The translations under genes were made by a program, and so were the position numbers. Shown here one piece after another: positions 25,021 through 32,896 of a DNA stretch of 64,000 bases. The stretch lies in the NCBI RefSeq assembly GCF_000383955.1, contig NZ_KB913013.1, forward strand, positions 5,413,694-5,477,693, written 5' to 3'. Position 1 is the stretch's first letter. Every line of letters begins with the position of its first letter. The notes under the pieces were generated by a model. That model was not told the DNA's origin and did no database searches. It worked only from the letters and a program-made list of their open reading frames with translations. Source of the DNA: Rudanella lutea DSM 19387 (GTDB lineage Bacteria > Bacteroidota > Bacteroidia > Cytophagales > Spirosomataceae).

Positions 25021-25612
25021 TAATCATGAGTCAACCCCGTTGGGGTTGGGGAGGGGTGTTGATTTTGGGGAGTAGGGTTTGTAGTTTGCGGGTGTGAGCT
25101 ACCAACAGGTTGTATGAGCTACCGACAGATATTGTATCATATCGTTTTTGGGACGAAGCATCGTAAGCCGACGATTCCGGATGAACATTGTACGGAGCTG
25201 TACCGGTATATCTGGGGTGTTGTGAAGAACCAAAACTGCCGGTTGTACAGGGTAAACGGGGTGGAGGATCATATTCATATCCTCAGCGATCTGCATCCAA
25301 GCGTGTCGCTCGCCGATTTTGTGAAAACCATCAAGGTGGGTAGCTCACTCTGGATGAAAGCCAACGAGAACTTCCCGGCCTTCGAGGGTTGGGCCGTGGG
25401 ATATGGAGCCTTTACATACTCCATAAAAGAGCGCGACCGGATTATCAATTACATCAAGAAACAAAAGGAGCATCACCGCAAAATAACCTACGAAACCGAG
25501 TATAAGTCACTTCTCGACGAGCATGGTGTCGCTTACGACGAGCGCCATCTTTTCACCTAATCCATCAACCCCAACGGGGTTGACTCATGATTAACCGGGG
25601 ACGCCAGTCCTC
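25002..25612 (+). mobile_element. IS200-like insertion with 47-nt inverted ends
   Basis: A 611-bp element. Its ends, 25002-25048 and 25566-25612, are inverted copies matching at 45 of 47 positions and each ends inward with a perfect hairpin CAACCCC-3 nt-GGGGTTG (25032-25048 and 25566-25582). Inside is one tnpA gene and no tnpB. Classical IS200/IS605 elements have subterminal hairpins rather than long inverted repeats; inverted palindromes on both sides of a Y1 transposase resemble REP-associated (RAYT) loci. The element sits between arrays of about 20-nt repeats in opposite orientation. Confidence 0.75.
25114..25560 (+). CDS. tnpA: IS200/IS605-type Y1 (HUH) transposase
   Basis: A 148-residue single-strand transposase. 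It shows the N-terminal strand ILYHIVFGTKHRKP, the metal-binding HUH motif HIH at residues 53-55 (VEDHIHILSDL), and the catalytic Tyr113 with Gln117 in INYIKKQKEHH. Length and motifs fit an intact TnpA; the C-terminal tail (EYKSLLDEHGVAYDERHLF) is common to a Bacteroidota clade of these proteins. The stop is 5 bp before the right hairpin. The frame is open, so the protein may be active. Confidence 0.92.
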   Translation: MSYRQILYHIVFGTKHRKPTIPDEHCTELYRYIWGVVKNQNCRLYRVNGVEDHIHILSDLHPSVSLADFVKTIKVGSSLWMKANENFPAFEGWAVGYGAFTYSIKERDRIINYIKKQKEHHRKITYETEYKSLLDEHGVAYDERHLFT

Positions 25613-25824
25613 GGATGGTGGGCGTAGTCCTCGGATGGTGGGCATAGGCCTCGGATGGTGGGCGTAGCCCTCAGATGGTAGGCGCCAGTCCTCGGATGGT
25701 GGGCGTAGTCCTCGGATAGTGGGCGTAGCCCTCAGATGGTAGGCGCTAGTCCTCGGATGGTGGGCGTAGTCCTCGGATAGTGTACGCCAGTCCTCGGATA
25801 GTAGGGGCATAGTCATCAGATAGA
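25601..25824. repeat. right array of eleven 20-21-nt repeats
   Basis: About eleven head-to-tail units of the type GTCCTCGGATGGTGGGCGTA run without spacers from the end of the insertion to 1 bp before the ATG of the MOSC gene. Three variants rotate (AGTCCTCGGATGGTG, AGTCCTCGGATAGTG, GCCCTCAGATGGTAG), which suggests unit-level duplication. The array is the inverted counterpart of the left array and occupies the whole leader of the MOSC gene. Unit length is not a multiple of three throughout, so it is not a coding repeat. Confidence 0.75.
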
Positions 25825-25825
25825 A

Positions 25826-26443
25826 ATGTACATCCAAACTGTCAATGTAGGTCTGGCACAGACCCATACGTGGAAAGGCCGCTCCGTACGCACGGCCATT
25901 TTTAAGCATCCTGTCGAAGGGCCCGTTCGGCTGGAGCTGACCTCTATTGAGGGCGATGAGCAAGCCAATAAGCGAGTGCATGGCGGCCCTAACAAAGCCG
26001 TTTATGCCTACGATATGGCTTTTTATCGGTTCTGGGAAGAGACCGGCAAAGCGCTCGAACCGGGCCATTTTGGCGAAAACCTGACTACGGTGGGCTTACC
26101 CGACCATGAGGCCGGTCTGGGCGATACGTTTCGGGTCGGGACGGCCGTGCTGATGGTGGTGCAGCCCCGTTTCCCGTGCAACAATCTCAACGTACGCTTC
26201 AACGACTCGACCATGGTGAAGCAATTTCAGCAGGCCCGGCGGCACGGTATCTATTTTCGGGTGGTTGAGCCCGGCGAAGTGAAAGCAGGGGACATTATTG
26301 AGCGGCTCGAAACGGCTCCGTATGGCGTGACCATTCAGCACGTGGTCGATGAATTCTATTCGAAGACACCCGACCCCCATTTTCTAAGCAAACTCGCCCA
26401 GTTTCCTTACCTGACCAACTACCTCCGGGAGCATTTTTATTAG
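25826..26443 (+). CDS. MOSC-domain protein (YiiM-like)
   Basis: A 205-residue MOSC (molybdenum cofactor sulfurase C-terminal) protein. Family marks are VHGGPNKAVYAYD, EPGHFGENLTT, the conserved Cys of QPRFPCNNLNVRF, and a C-terminal helical extension typical of YiiM. YiiM-type proteins bind the molybdenum cofactor and reduce N-hydroxylated compounds with electrons from a reductase. The start lies right at the end of the 20-nt repeat array, so its leader has probably been remodelled. No molybdenum gene is nearby. Confidence 0.9.
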   Translation: MYIQTVNVGLAQTHTWKGRSVRTAIFKHPVEGPVRLELTSIEGDEQANKRVHGGPNKAVYAYDMAFYRFWEETGKALEPGHFGENLTTVGLPDHEAGLGDTFRVGTAVLMVVQPRFPCNNLNVRFNDSTMVKQFQQARRHGIYFRVVEPGEVKAGDIIERLETAPYGVTIQHVVDEFYSKTPDPHFLSKLAQFPYLTNYLREHFY

Positions 26444-26567
26444 GAGAAGGGCGACAGGGAGGAAGGAGAAGGGAGAAAGGGGAGTTTCTCCTCTTTCCGC
26501 TCCTTTCCCTTTTTTTCCTGCCGCCCTCACTTCCCTTTCCTCCTTCCTCCCTTTCCTCCTTTTTCTA
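26442..26567. repeat. word palindrome, purine/pyrimidine family (MOSC-Ldh gap)
   Basis: A purine tract beginning on the MOSC stop (26442-26484, words AGGAGAAGG, GGGAGGAAGG) is followed by a long C/T tract (26485-26567). The genes converge here. The arms can pair in several registers. Confidence 0.6.
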
Positions 26568-27632
26568 CAACTCCACCCCGAAACGTTCGCCCAGTTCGTT
26601 GAGGCTGTTGATAACCGGCTCAACCACCGGTATGCCGTTGGCGGTGCGCTCGGCTTCCATCATTCGCTCAGGATCGCCGGGAATAAGCACCTGTTGGCCC
26701 GGCACTGCCCGCGCCGACCGAAACCGGTTGATCCAGGTGTCCATATGAGCTTTGAACTCGTCGGCGGGCCGGAACGCGTCGATGCGCATGGCACCGAAGA
26801 AATGCCCGGTCCCAATGCCCACGCCTTCCTGCGCGCTCATAAAGCCCGCCGTAGCAAAGGGTGGCACCCACGGACCATAGTTCGCTCCCGACAGTACGCC
26901 GGAGAAAATGTCGACTACCGAGCCTAGGCCGTACCCTTTGTGCGAACCATGTTCGCGGTCGGAGCCGAGTGGTAGCAGTGCTCCGCCGTTCCGAACCGCG
27001 TTGGCGTCGGTAGTGGGTTGGCCGTCGGCGTTTTGAGCCCAGCCTGTCGGAATATCCTGCCCTTTACGTTGCAGAATTTCGAGTTTACCGTAGGCCACGG
27101 CCGTACTGGCAAAATCGGCCAGAAACGTCGGTTCGGTTGCGGCCGGAATCGCTACGGCAATTGGGTTGGTACCGAGCATTTTTTCGAGCGAAAACGTCGG
27201 GGCTACCAGCGGAGCCGCGTGGGTCATAGCCTGCCCAATCATGTCGTGCTCGGCCGCCAGTAGGGCGTGGTAACCCGCAATGCCGAAGTGGTTGGAGTTG
27301 CGCACAGCCACCCAGCCAGTACCTGCCGTGCGGGCTTTCTCGATGGCCACCTGCATAGCCCACGGCCCCACCACAAGGCCAAGGCCCCGGTCGCCGTCGA
27401 CAACGGCTGTGGAGGGGCTCTCGTGTACAATCCGCATTTGCGGTTGCGGGTTCAGGCGGCCCAGATCATACAGACGCACATAACCCGGCAGGCGGGCCAC
27501 CCCGTGCGAGTCAACCCCGCGCAGGTCGGCCGAGATCAGGACATCGGCTGCCAGTCGGGCGTCATTGTCGGAGCAGCCAATGGCCAAAAATATACGTTCG
27601 GTAAAAAGTCGAAGTCGGTTTGCGTGAATCAT
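26565..27632 (-). CDS. Ldh-family (malate/L-lactate/ureidoglycolate type) NAD(P) dehydrogenase
   Basis: A 355-residue member of the Ldh_2/MDH2 fold family, distinct from classical lactate dehydrogenase. It has ISADLRGVDSHGVARLP, VVDGDRGLGL, AVRNSNHFGIAGYHALLA, MTHAAPLVAPTF, LGTNPIAVAIP and DREHGSHKGYGLGSVVDIFSGVLSGA. Members oxidise 2-hydroxyacids such as L-lactate, L-malate, 2,3-diketogulonate or ureidoglycolate; sequence alone does not tell which. An L-lactate role could in principle use the product of the fucose pathway 12 kb away, but there is no operon link. Confidence 0.88.
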   Translation of the reverse strand: MIHANRLRLFTERIFLAIGCSDNDARLAADVLISADLRGVDSHGVARLPGYVRLYDLGRLNPQPQMRIVHESPSTAVVDGDRGLGLVVGPWAMQVAIEKARTAGTGWVAVRNSNHFGIAGYHALLAAEHDMIGQAMTHAAPLVAPTFSLEKMLGTNPIAVAIPAATEPTFLADFASTAVAYGKLEILQRKGQDIPTGWAQNADGQPTTDANAVRNGGALLPLGSDREHGSHKGYGLGSVVDIFSGVLSGANYGPWVPPFATAGFMSAQEGVGIGTGHFFGAMRIDAFRPADEFKAHMDTWINRFRSARAVPGQQVLIPGDPERMMEAERTANGIPVVEPVINSLNELGERFGVEL

Positions 27633-27749
27633 ACCGCAAAGTTGAACAAAAATGAATTTTGGTACGATGTTCGCGGTTGAAGAGATGAAGCGAGCCGCCT
27701 AAATAGACAGGTCGAATACTGCATGGGCCGCCCGGCGAGCAAAACCACC

Positions 27750-28352
27750 ATGATCCGTAAATTACTCAATCGTACCATTACCTATTTTGGCCGTGGATTG
27801 CTGGCGGTAGCCCCCATTGGGCTGACCATCTGGATTATCTACGGTATCTTCGAATGGGTCGACGGGCTGAACCCTATCGACATCCCCGGCATTGGCGTGC
27901 TGATTATGGTGGGCATCATTTTTGGCGTGGGCGTGCTGGTTTCGACCATCATTCCGCAGTCGTTTGCCACCTTGCTCGAAGGCTCTATCAAACATCTGCC
28001 GCTGGTGAGCCTGATGTATTTTTCGCTCAAAGACCTGATTTCGGCCTTTGTCGGCGACCGCAAGAAATTTAACCAGCCCGTTTTGGTTCTTATAAACCGG
28101 CAATCGGATTTACGAAAGCTGGGCTTCATCACCCAAACCGACCTCAGTCATCTTCAGCTAAACAATATGGTGGCGGTGTACATGCCGCATTCGTATGCCT
28201 TTTCGGGTGAGTTGTTTATTGTGCCCGCCGAAAACGTGACGCTGCTCAACGTACCGAGCGCCGATGTTATGAAACTGATTGTGTCGGGGGGGGTGTCGGC
28301 CAATACCCCCGAACCCCTGGAGGCTCCCAAACGGGTTGAGAAGGTGCTTTAG
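27750..28352 (+). CDS. DUF502-family membrane protein
   Basis: A 200-residue protein with two hydrophobic helices, GRGLLAVAPIGLTIWIIYGIF and IPGIGVLIMVGIIFGVGVLV, and a C-terminal soluble domain with PLVSLMYFSLKDLISAFVGDRKKF, TQTDLS and VYMPHSYAFSGELFIVPAENV, all diagnostic of DUF502. The family is widespread and linked to membrane targeting, without a proven function. An ATG at 27723 would add nine residues; the ATG at 27750 (MIRKLLNRT) fits the family better. The end overlaps by 4 bp with the convergent small secreted protein. Confidence 0.88.
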   Translation: MIRKLLNRTITYFGRGLLAVAPIGLTIWIIYGIFEWVDGLNPIDIPGIGVLIMVGIIFGVGVLVSTIIPQSFATLLEGSIKHLPLVSLMYFSLKDLISAFVGDRKKFNQPVLVLINRQSDLRKLGFITQTDLSHLQLNNMVAVYMPHSYAFSGELFIVPAENVTLLNVPSADVMKLIVSGGVSANTPEPLEAPKRVEKVL

Positions 28353-28720
28353 CGATACGTAATTTCGATCAGGCGTTTACCGTTGGCGTCGGGTTTCCCG
28401 ATTGTGTACCGCTCAATCTGCCGCCCCTTTTGCAGAAAGGCTTTCCTCGCCTGCTCGGTGCTTTCGTAGATTTGGCCATTCAGTTTGTACGTGACCGTGC
28501 CCTCCGGGTACGAAAACAGGTTGAGAACCACTTTGGCCTGACGAGTGATAGGCCCATCGTGATTTACGTGATCATAAATCTCGTTTGGGCTGGGCTTAAT
28601 GTGGTCGTACGTCGGAAACCGGTCTTGGTTGGGCTGCGACTGGCCGAAACTGTAGCTGCTGCATAGGGCTGTTGCCAGGAGGCTCAGAAAAAGAACGTGT
28701 GTCAGGGTGGGTGTTTGCAT
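28349..28720 (-). CDS. small secreted protein of unknown function
   Basis: A 123-residue protein with a signal peptide (VLFLSLLATALCSSYSFGQ) and a short basic mature part containing TVTYKLNGQIYESTEQARKA and a conserved-looking end GKRLIEITYR. No family recognised. The layout, an exported domain with one short alpha/beta unit, suits a periplasmic binding or inhibitor protein, but nothing proves this. Confidence 0.7.
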   Translation of the reverse strand: MQTPTLTHVLFLSLLATALCSSYSFGQSQPNQDRFPTYDHIKPSPNEIYDHVNHDGPITRQAKVVLNLFSYPEGTVTYKLNGQIYESTEQARKAFLQKGRQIERYTIGKPDANGKRLIEITYR

Positions 28721-28752
28721 GGTTATGCTGTGTAGTATGGCGGGAAAAGTAA

Positions 28753-29106
28753 CTAATTGTATTCCAGAAACTCAATGCGGTTGCCAAATGGATCACGGAT
28801 AAAAAAACGTTGCCGCCCGTCAATCTCCGACGAATACGTGATCTGAACAGCCTTCTGCTCCAGTTCCTGCCGGGCCGCTTCGAGGTTGATGACTTCAAAC
28901 GCCGGGTGCCGGGACGAGAAGTTACCGCCTTCTTCTTCGCGCAGGTGCAACTGAATATCCGCCATGTCGAACCAGATGGCCCCGTGCGGGTGCCCGCCTG
29001 GAATTTCGGTCAGGCCGAGGGTTAGGGCGTAAAACGTTCGGGCCTGTTGCGTGGTACCGGGCGGTATAGTGACAAGGATATGGTCGAGTCGTTTAAATTG
29101 GATCAT
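28753..29106 (-). CDS. VOC (glyoxalase/bleomycin-resistance) family protein
   Basis: A 117-residue protein forming one pair of beta-alpha-beta-beta-beta units: FKRLDHILVTIP, ARTFYALTLGL, GAIWFDMADIQLHLREE, HPAFEVINLEAARQELEQKA and QRFFIRDPFGNRIEFLEYN. Members bind a metal and act on varied small molecules. The final DPFGNRIEF block carries the typical Glu ligand; the His ligand is in LDHI. Substrate unknown. Confidence 0.88.
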   Translation of the reverse strand: MIQFKRLDHILVTIPPGTTQQARTFYALTLGLTEIPGGHPHGAIWFDMADIQLHLREEEGGNFSSRHPAFEVINLEAARQELEQKAVQITYSSEIDGRQRFFIRDPFGNRIEFLEYN

Positions 29107-29220
29107 AGAGAAAAAGCGTAAATCACTTGAAAGTAAAGGTAGAAATTTGATTTTGAGTACGATACATGATCGCTGTAACCTTTTCGCTGTTTCCGCGTTC
29201 TAGACTAAAACCCCGCTGCC

Positions 29221-29772
29221 ATGAATCCTGTCTATTCCCTTCTGCTCGGCTGTCTGCTCGCTGCCATGCCCCTGGCAGGGTTGGCCCAGCGTTCGGCAGC
29301 GTTGCCCAACACCAATGCGCGTTATATGGCGCTCGACGTCCGGGGCCTGACGGGGTTTGCGCGTTACCGCTATCAGGTGGGCGATGAAATCCGACTGCGC
29401 GCTAAAGGCGACCAATGGGAGGGACCCGTATCGGCCGTTACCGACAGTACGTTCGATATTCTGGTGCTCAACGAAATTATGGATCGGACCGAAAACCTGA
29501 CCATTCGGTTTCGGGATGTCGACCGGATTTACCGACGCAAACAGATTCCGTTCATTACACAGTTGGGAGTGATTTTGCCCGTTGCCGGAGTAATTTACGC
29601 GGCCGCTGATTTTGTCAATCCCAAATCGCTGGATGGCCGAACAGGCCGGTTTCTGTTCGACAAACAGGTGCTGATTCCGTCGGGGGCTATGATTGTGGCC
29701 GGGGGCATTTTCTACAAAATCAGCCGACCGGTTTACCGCGTGGGCAAACGCAATCGGCTGCGTGCATTCTGA
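29221..29772 (+). CDS. secreted/membrane protein of unknown function
   Basis: A 183-residue protein with a signal peptide (LLLGCLLAAMPLAGLAQ), a beta-rich segment with YRYQVGDEIRLRAKG and VTDSTFDILVLNE, and two hydrophobic stretches near the end (FITQLGVILPVAGVIYAAADF and QVLIPSGAMIVAGGIFYKI) flanked by basic residues. The middle segment looks like a small Sm-like/PilZ-like barrel found in many Bacteroidota periplasmic proteins, but I do not recognise a named family. Confidence 0.7.
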   Translation: MNPVYSLLLGCLLAAMPLAGLAQRSAALPNTNARYMALDVRGLTGFARYRYQVGDEIRLRAKGDQWEGPVSAVTDSTFDILVLNEIMDRTENLTIRFRDVDRIYRRKQIPFITQLGVILPVAGVIYAAADFVNPKSLDGRTGRFLFDKQVLIPSGAMIVAGGIFYKISRPVYRVGKRNRLRAF

Positions 29773-29787
29773 TACGACGTTGATCGA

Positions 29788-30441
29788 CTACAAAGCCGCC
29801 ATCAATCCTTCGGGGGTTAGCCCGGTGAAATCCCGGATCACATAGTCCGACACAGTCCGTAACTCGTCGGTCGTATGCGTGGTGGCCACCCCCACGACCC
29901 GCGCCCCCGATGCCCGTGCGGCCCGGATACCCGTCATTGAATCTTCAAAGATCAGGCTGTCGGCGGGCGAAACACCGAGCATTTCCATCGCTTTACTGTA
30001 AATCTCAGGGTCGGGTTTAGGGCGCTGCACCAGCTTTTCGTGCAGAAGGACATCGAAATAGTCGCGCAGCCCGAGTTTTTCGAGTACAAAATCGAGATTC
30101 TCAACCGGGGCCGAGGTGCCTACGGCGGTTTTAATACCCGCCTTTTTGAGGGCTTTCAAAAAATCGGGTAAACCCGGTACCGGTACAATATGCGGGGCAT
30201 ACAATTCCCGAAACAAAGCCTCTTTCTCATCGCCGAGCCGGTAGGCTTCTTCATCGGTCAGCGTTTGTCCATCAAACAAATGGGCTACAATAGCTTTGTT
30301 GTGATTGCCCGAAACATACTTTACAAAGTCGGCATCGCTCAGGGGTTTGCCGTTGCGCCGGTAGTATTCACGCCAGGCAATAGTGTGGTAGGGGTTGGTA
30401 TCGGCAATAACGCCGTCCATGTCGAAGATGGCTGCAAGCAT
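29788..30441 (-). CDS. HAD-family sugar phosphatase / beta-phosphoglucomutase-like
   Basis: A 217-residue HAD hydrolase with a C1 helical cap. Motif I is FDMDGVIADT with the nucleophile Asp8, motif II GTSAP, motif III Lys in VQRPKPDPEIY, and motif IV LIFEDSMTGIRAA. This set is shared by beta-phosphoglucomutase and sugar-phosphate phosphatases. It lies downstream of an MFS transporter gene on the same strand, so transport and phosphate handling of one sugar is possible. Confidence 0.88.
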   Translation of the reverse strand: MLAAIFDMDGVIADTNPYHTIAWREYYRRNGKPLSDADFVKYVSGNHNKAIVAHLFDGQTLTDEEAYRLGDEKEALFRELYAPHIVPVPGLPDFLKALKKAGIKTAVGTSAPVENLDFVLEKLGLRDYFDVLLHEKLVQRPKPDPEIYSKAMEMLGVSPADSLIFEDSMTGIRAARASGARVVGVATTHTTDELRTVSDYVIRDFTGLTPEGLMAAL

Positions 30442-30527
30442 AGGAATGGGAAAAAAGGGAAAAGGGAGGAAAAGGAAGAAAGGGAGAGTATCTTTCTCCT
30501 TTCCTGCTTTGTCCTTTCCTTCTTCAT
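30442..30527. repeat. word palindrome, purine/pyrimidine family (MFS-HAD gap)
   Basis: A purine tract (30442-30487, GGGAAAAGGGAGGAAAAGG-type words) is followed by a pyrimidine tract (30492-30527). It starts one base from the HAD start codon and ends next to the MFS stop, filling the gap completely. Confidence 0.6.
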
Positions 30528-30529
30528 TT

Positions 30530-31732
30530 TTACAATTTCACAATTTTTGAGAGGGCTGCCGACACGAGCATCATGAAGCCTACGAAAGCAATGCCCCAGG
30601 GTAAACCAAAGGCTTCGGCAACGAAACCGATGACAGGAGGCCCCGCCAGAAACCCGATAAAACTGAAGGTTGCAAACGTAGCCAGACCAGCCGCGGGCGG
30701 AATTCCCGGCACCCGTAAAGCGGCTGCGTACAGAATCGGTGCGCCCAGCGAACAGCCCGCGCCGAGCAGGGCAAATCCAAGCAGAGCTACACCCGGTACC
30801 GGTACCAGAACGGCCAAAAACAAGCCCGCGGCCGCAATAAGTCCACCCAGAAACAGAAACCGCTGTGCGCCCAGCCGGGGAATGAGGGCATCGCCCATAA
30901 ACCGGCCCAGGGTCATGGTCAGCGAGAACGCACCAAACCCAAGAGCCGCTATCTGACTGCTGGCTCCGAGGGTCTCGCGGAGGTACACCGCACTCCAGTC
31001 AAAGGCGGTACCCTCGCCCATAGCCAGGGCCAAACCGATCAGAATCATCAGCAGCAGGTTGAGGTTGGGCATGACAAACGAGGCCTGTTCGGTAGTGGGT
31101 TGCACCGGAATCCGGGCCAGTACAGGGCGTACCCCTACCGTGATCAGAAGTACCAGCAAGCCCATCAACGGCAGGTGAATTTCGGGTGCAACGTGCAAGG
31201 CAATCACAGCCCCGGCCACGGCCGACCCAATCATGCCGCCCACGCTCCACATACCATGGCACGACGACATGATGGCCAAGCCCGTTGATTTTTCCACGTC
31301 GGTCGCCAGCGTGTTCATGGCTACGTTGATGAGCGCCCCCGCCAGCCCGACCATGTAAAGCCCTAAGACCAGTACCCACACGTTGGGCGCATTGACCGGA
31401 ATGCACATGACCAGTGCCAGGCCAACAGCCGCCCAGAAACAAGCCCGTGCCTGGCCCAATTTAGCAATCAGGTACCCCGTGAGCGGGTTCATGGTGAGAA
31501 GCCCGGCGGGCATGGCGAACAAAACCAGACCCAGTTCGCCTTCAGATAGTTGCAGACGCTGTTTGATGTGCGGAATGTGCGCCACCCAACTGCCAAACAG
31601 CAGGCTGTCGGAGGCAAAAACCAACCCGACCGCCCGGGCCTGTGCATGGCTAAAATAAGCCAGCACATTCCGAACGAGCGGGTTGCCTGTCATGGATATG
31701 GACGCTACAGTCGATTGATCCGTTGTATTCAT
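30530..31732 (-). CDS. MFS transporter (YbjJ-like sugar/drug permease)
   Basis: A 400-residue protein with twelve predicted helices. The MFS hairpin between helices 2 and 3 is visible as PLTGYLIAKLGQARA, and the second-half counterpart as RFMGDALIPRLGAQR. The sequence GSWVAHIPHIKQRLQLSEGELGLVLF at the first helix is typical of the YbjJ group, whose substrates are unclear. It is divergent from an AraC regulator 183 bp away, which is a plausible controller. Confidence 0.85.
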   Translation of the reverse strand: MNTTDQSTVASISMTGNPLVRNVLAYFSHAQARAVGLVFASDSLLFGSWVAHIPHIKQRLQLSEGELGLVLFAMPAGLLTMNPLTGYLIAKLGQARACFWAAVGLALVMCIPVNAPNVWVLVLGLYMVGLAGALINVAMNTLATDVEKSTGLAIMSSCHGMWSVGGMIGSAVAGAVIALHVAPEIHLPLMGLLVLLITVGVRPVLARIPVQPTTEQASFVMPNLNLLLMILIGLALAMGEGTAFDWSAVYLRETLGASSQIAALGFGAFSLTMTLGRFMGDALIPRLGAQRFLFLGGLIAAAGLFLAVLVPVPGVALLGFALLGAGCSLGAPILYAAALRVPGIPPAAGLATFATFSFIGFLAGPPVIGFVAEAFGLPWGIAFVGFMMLVSAALSKIVKL

Positions 31733-31892
31733 GCTACAAAACTAAGGCCCGAATGGCACTTGCACGACGCTATGATTTGCCAAAACCAATGCTCTGTTGA
31801 TTTTTCGGGCACACAATGTGTTATTATTCGGTTAATTGAGCACGAGGTTTGGTAATGAAATCCAATGTGTGCCGACCAAAACAATAAACTCT

Positions 31893-31910
31893 GAACCCAA
31901 AACAATAAAC
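31893..31910 (+). repeat. 18-nt word shared with the 53.5-kb spacer
   Basis: GAACCCAAAACAATAAAC occurs here, 5 bp before the AraC start codon, and identically at 53532-53549. A related copy (ACCAAAACAATAAACT) lies just upstream at 31875-31890. It looks like a single-arm version of the intergenic words. Confidence 0.5.
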
Positions 31911-31915
31911 ACCCT

Positions 31916-32767
31916 ATGCGTCTGCAATTCGAAAAAATAGAGCCCGGCCCCGGCAACTCCTTCAAGGTGGTGCATCTGACCGAGGCCGAGACCTGCCGGG
32001 TGTACTGGCATTATCATCCCGAGTACGAGATTGTGTACATTCCTGAGGGTAGCGGTAAGCGTCATGTTGGTACCAATATTTCGCAGTACGAAGCGGGCGA
32101 GCTGGTGTTTATTGGCCCTAATCTGCCGCATCTTAATTTCAGTTACGGCAAGCAGGGGCAATATGAGGAAGTAGTGGTGCAGATGCGCGACGATTTTCTG
32201 GGAAAAGGCTTTCTGCAAACGCCCGAAATGACCGATGTCCGGCGCTTGTTCGAACGGAGTCGGCTGGGGTTGGTGTTTGGTCCGGCTACCAAACGGGCTG
32301 TTGGCGAAATCCTTCTCCAATTACCTCATCTGCCATCCTTTGCCCGAATGATGACCCTGTTGCAAGTGCTACACCAGCTGGCAATAGCCCCTGATGTAGA
32401 ACCCCTGCATGCCGATGGTATCCGATTCGACCTGAACCCGAAGGAGCAGGAGCGTATCAACCGGGTTTATCAATACGTGGCCGATCACTACGGCGGTGAG
32501 CTATCAGTGCAGCAGGTTGCAGATACGGCGGGCCTGACGGTGCCGGCTTTCTGCCGTTATTTCAAACGCATGACGAGCATGACCTTCACCGATTTCGTCA
32601 ATGAATACCGGGTTAACCAGGCCAGGCGGTTGCTTCACTCCGCCCGAACGGTGGCCGACATTGGGTTTGCTGTTGGATTCAGTAACCTGTCGCATTTCAA
32701 CAAGACGTTTAAAATGGTGACGGGTCAGACTCCCAGCGCGTACCGGCGCGAGTTAGTGCCCGTTTAA
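31916..32767 (+). CDS. AraC-family transcriptional regulator with N-terminal cupin
   Basis: A 283-residue regulator. The cupin domain (about 1-130) includes YWHYHPEYEIVYIPEGSG, YEAGELVFIGPNLPH; the AraC DNA-binding domain is at about 185-280 with VQQVADTAGLTVPAFCRYFKR and VADIGFAVGFSNLSHFNKTFK, ending GQTPSAYRRE. Such regulators bind a sugar or small ligand in the cupin and usually activate neighbours. It is divergent from the MFS-HAD pair, its probable target. It is followed by a strong convergent terminator. Confidence 0.9.
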   Translation: MRLQFEKIEPGPGNSFKVVHLTEAETCRVYWHYHPEYEIVYIPEGSGKRHVGTNISQYEAGELVFIGPNLPHLNFSYGKQGQYEEVVVQMRDDFLGKGFLQTPEMTDVRRLFERSRLGLVFGPATKRAVGEILLQLPHLPSFARMMTLLQVLHQLAIAPDVEPLHADGIRFDLNPKEQERINRVYQYVADHYGGELSVQQVADTAGLTVPAFCRYFKRMTSMTFTDFVNEYRVNQARRLLHSARTVADIGFAVGFSNLSHFNKTFKMVTGQTPSAYRRELVPV

Positions 32768-32815
32768 ACCGGTGCATTCCAAAAGCCTGTGTGTTTGGGG
32801 GCTCATCAATAAAAA

Positions 32816-32857
32816 AACGCCGGACGATGGAAGTCGAAACCTCCTTCGTCCGGCGTT
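32816..32857 (-). terminator. strong intrinsic terminator of the giant T9SS gene
   Basis: AACGCCGGACGA (32816-32827) and TCGTCCGGCGTT (32846-32857) form a perfect 12-bp stem. On the minus strand it is followed by a run of seven T (32817-32811). It ends the 6.2-kb gene and may also stop the convergent AraC transcript. Confidence 0.85.
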
Positions 32858-32896
32858 GCTGTGCGGAGTACTTCAGGTCTGGAAATCCAAACCTGA

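Noticed and set aside
25601-25824. Possible CRISPR array
   Set aside because: Units are 20-21 nt and directly adjoining with no unique spacers, and no cas genes are near. It is a tandem array linked to the IS200-like element.
25565-26068. Minus-strand frame with PSEDWRLPSEGY-type repeats over the right array
   Set aside because: The peptide repeat is only the translation of 20-21-nt DNA units whose length shifts frame, and the frame then runs antisense to the MOSC gene.
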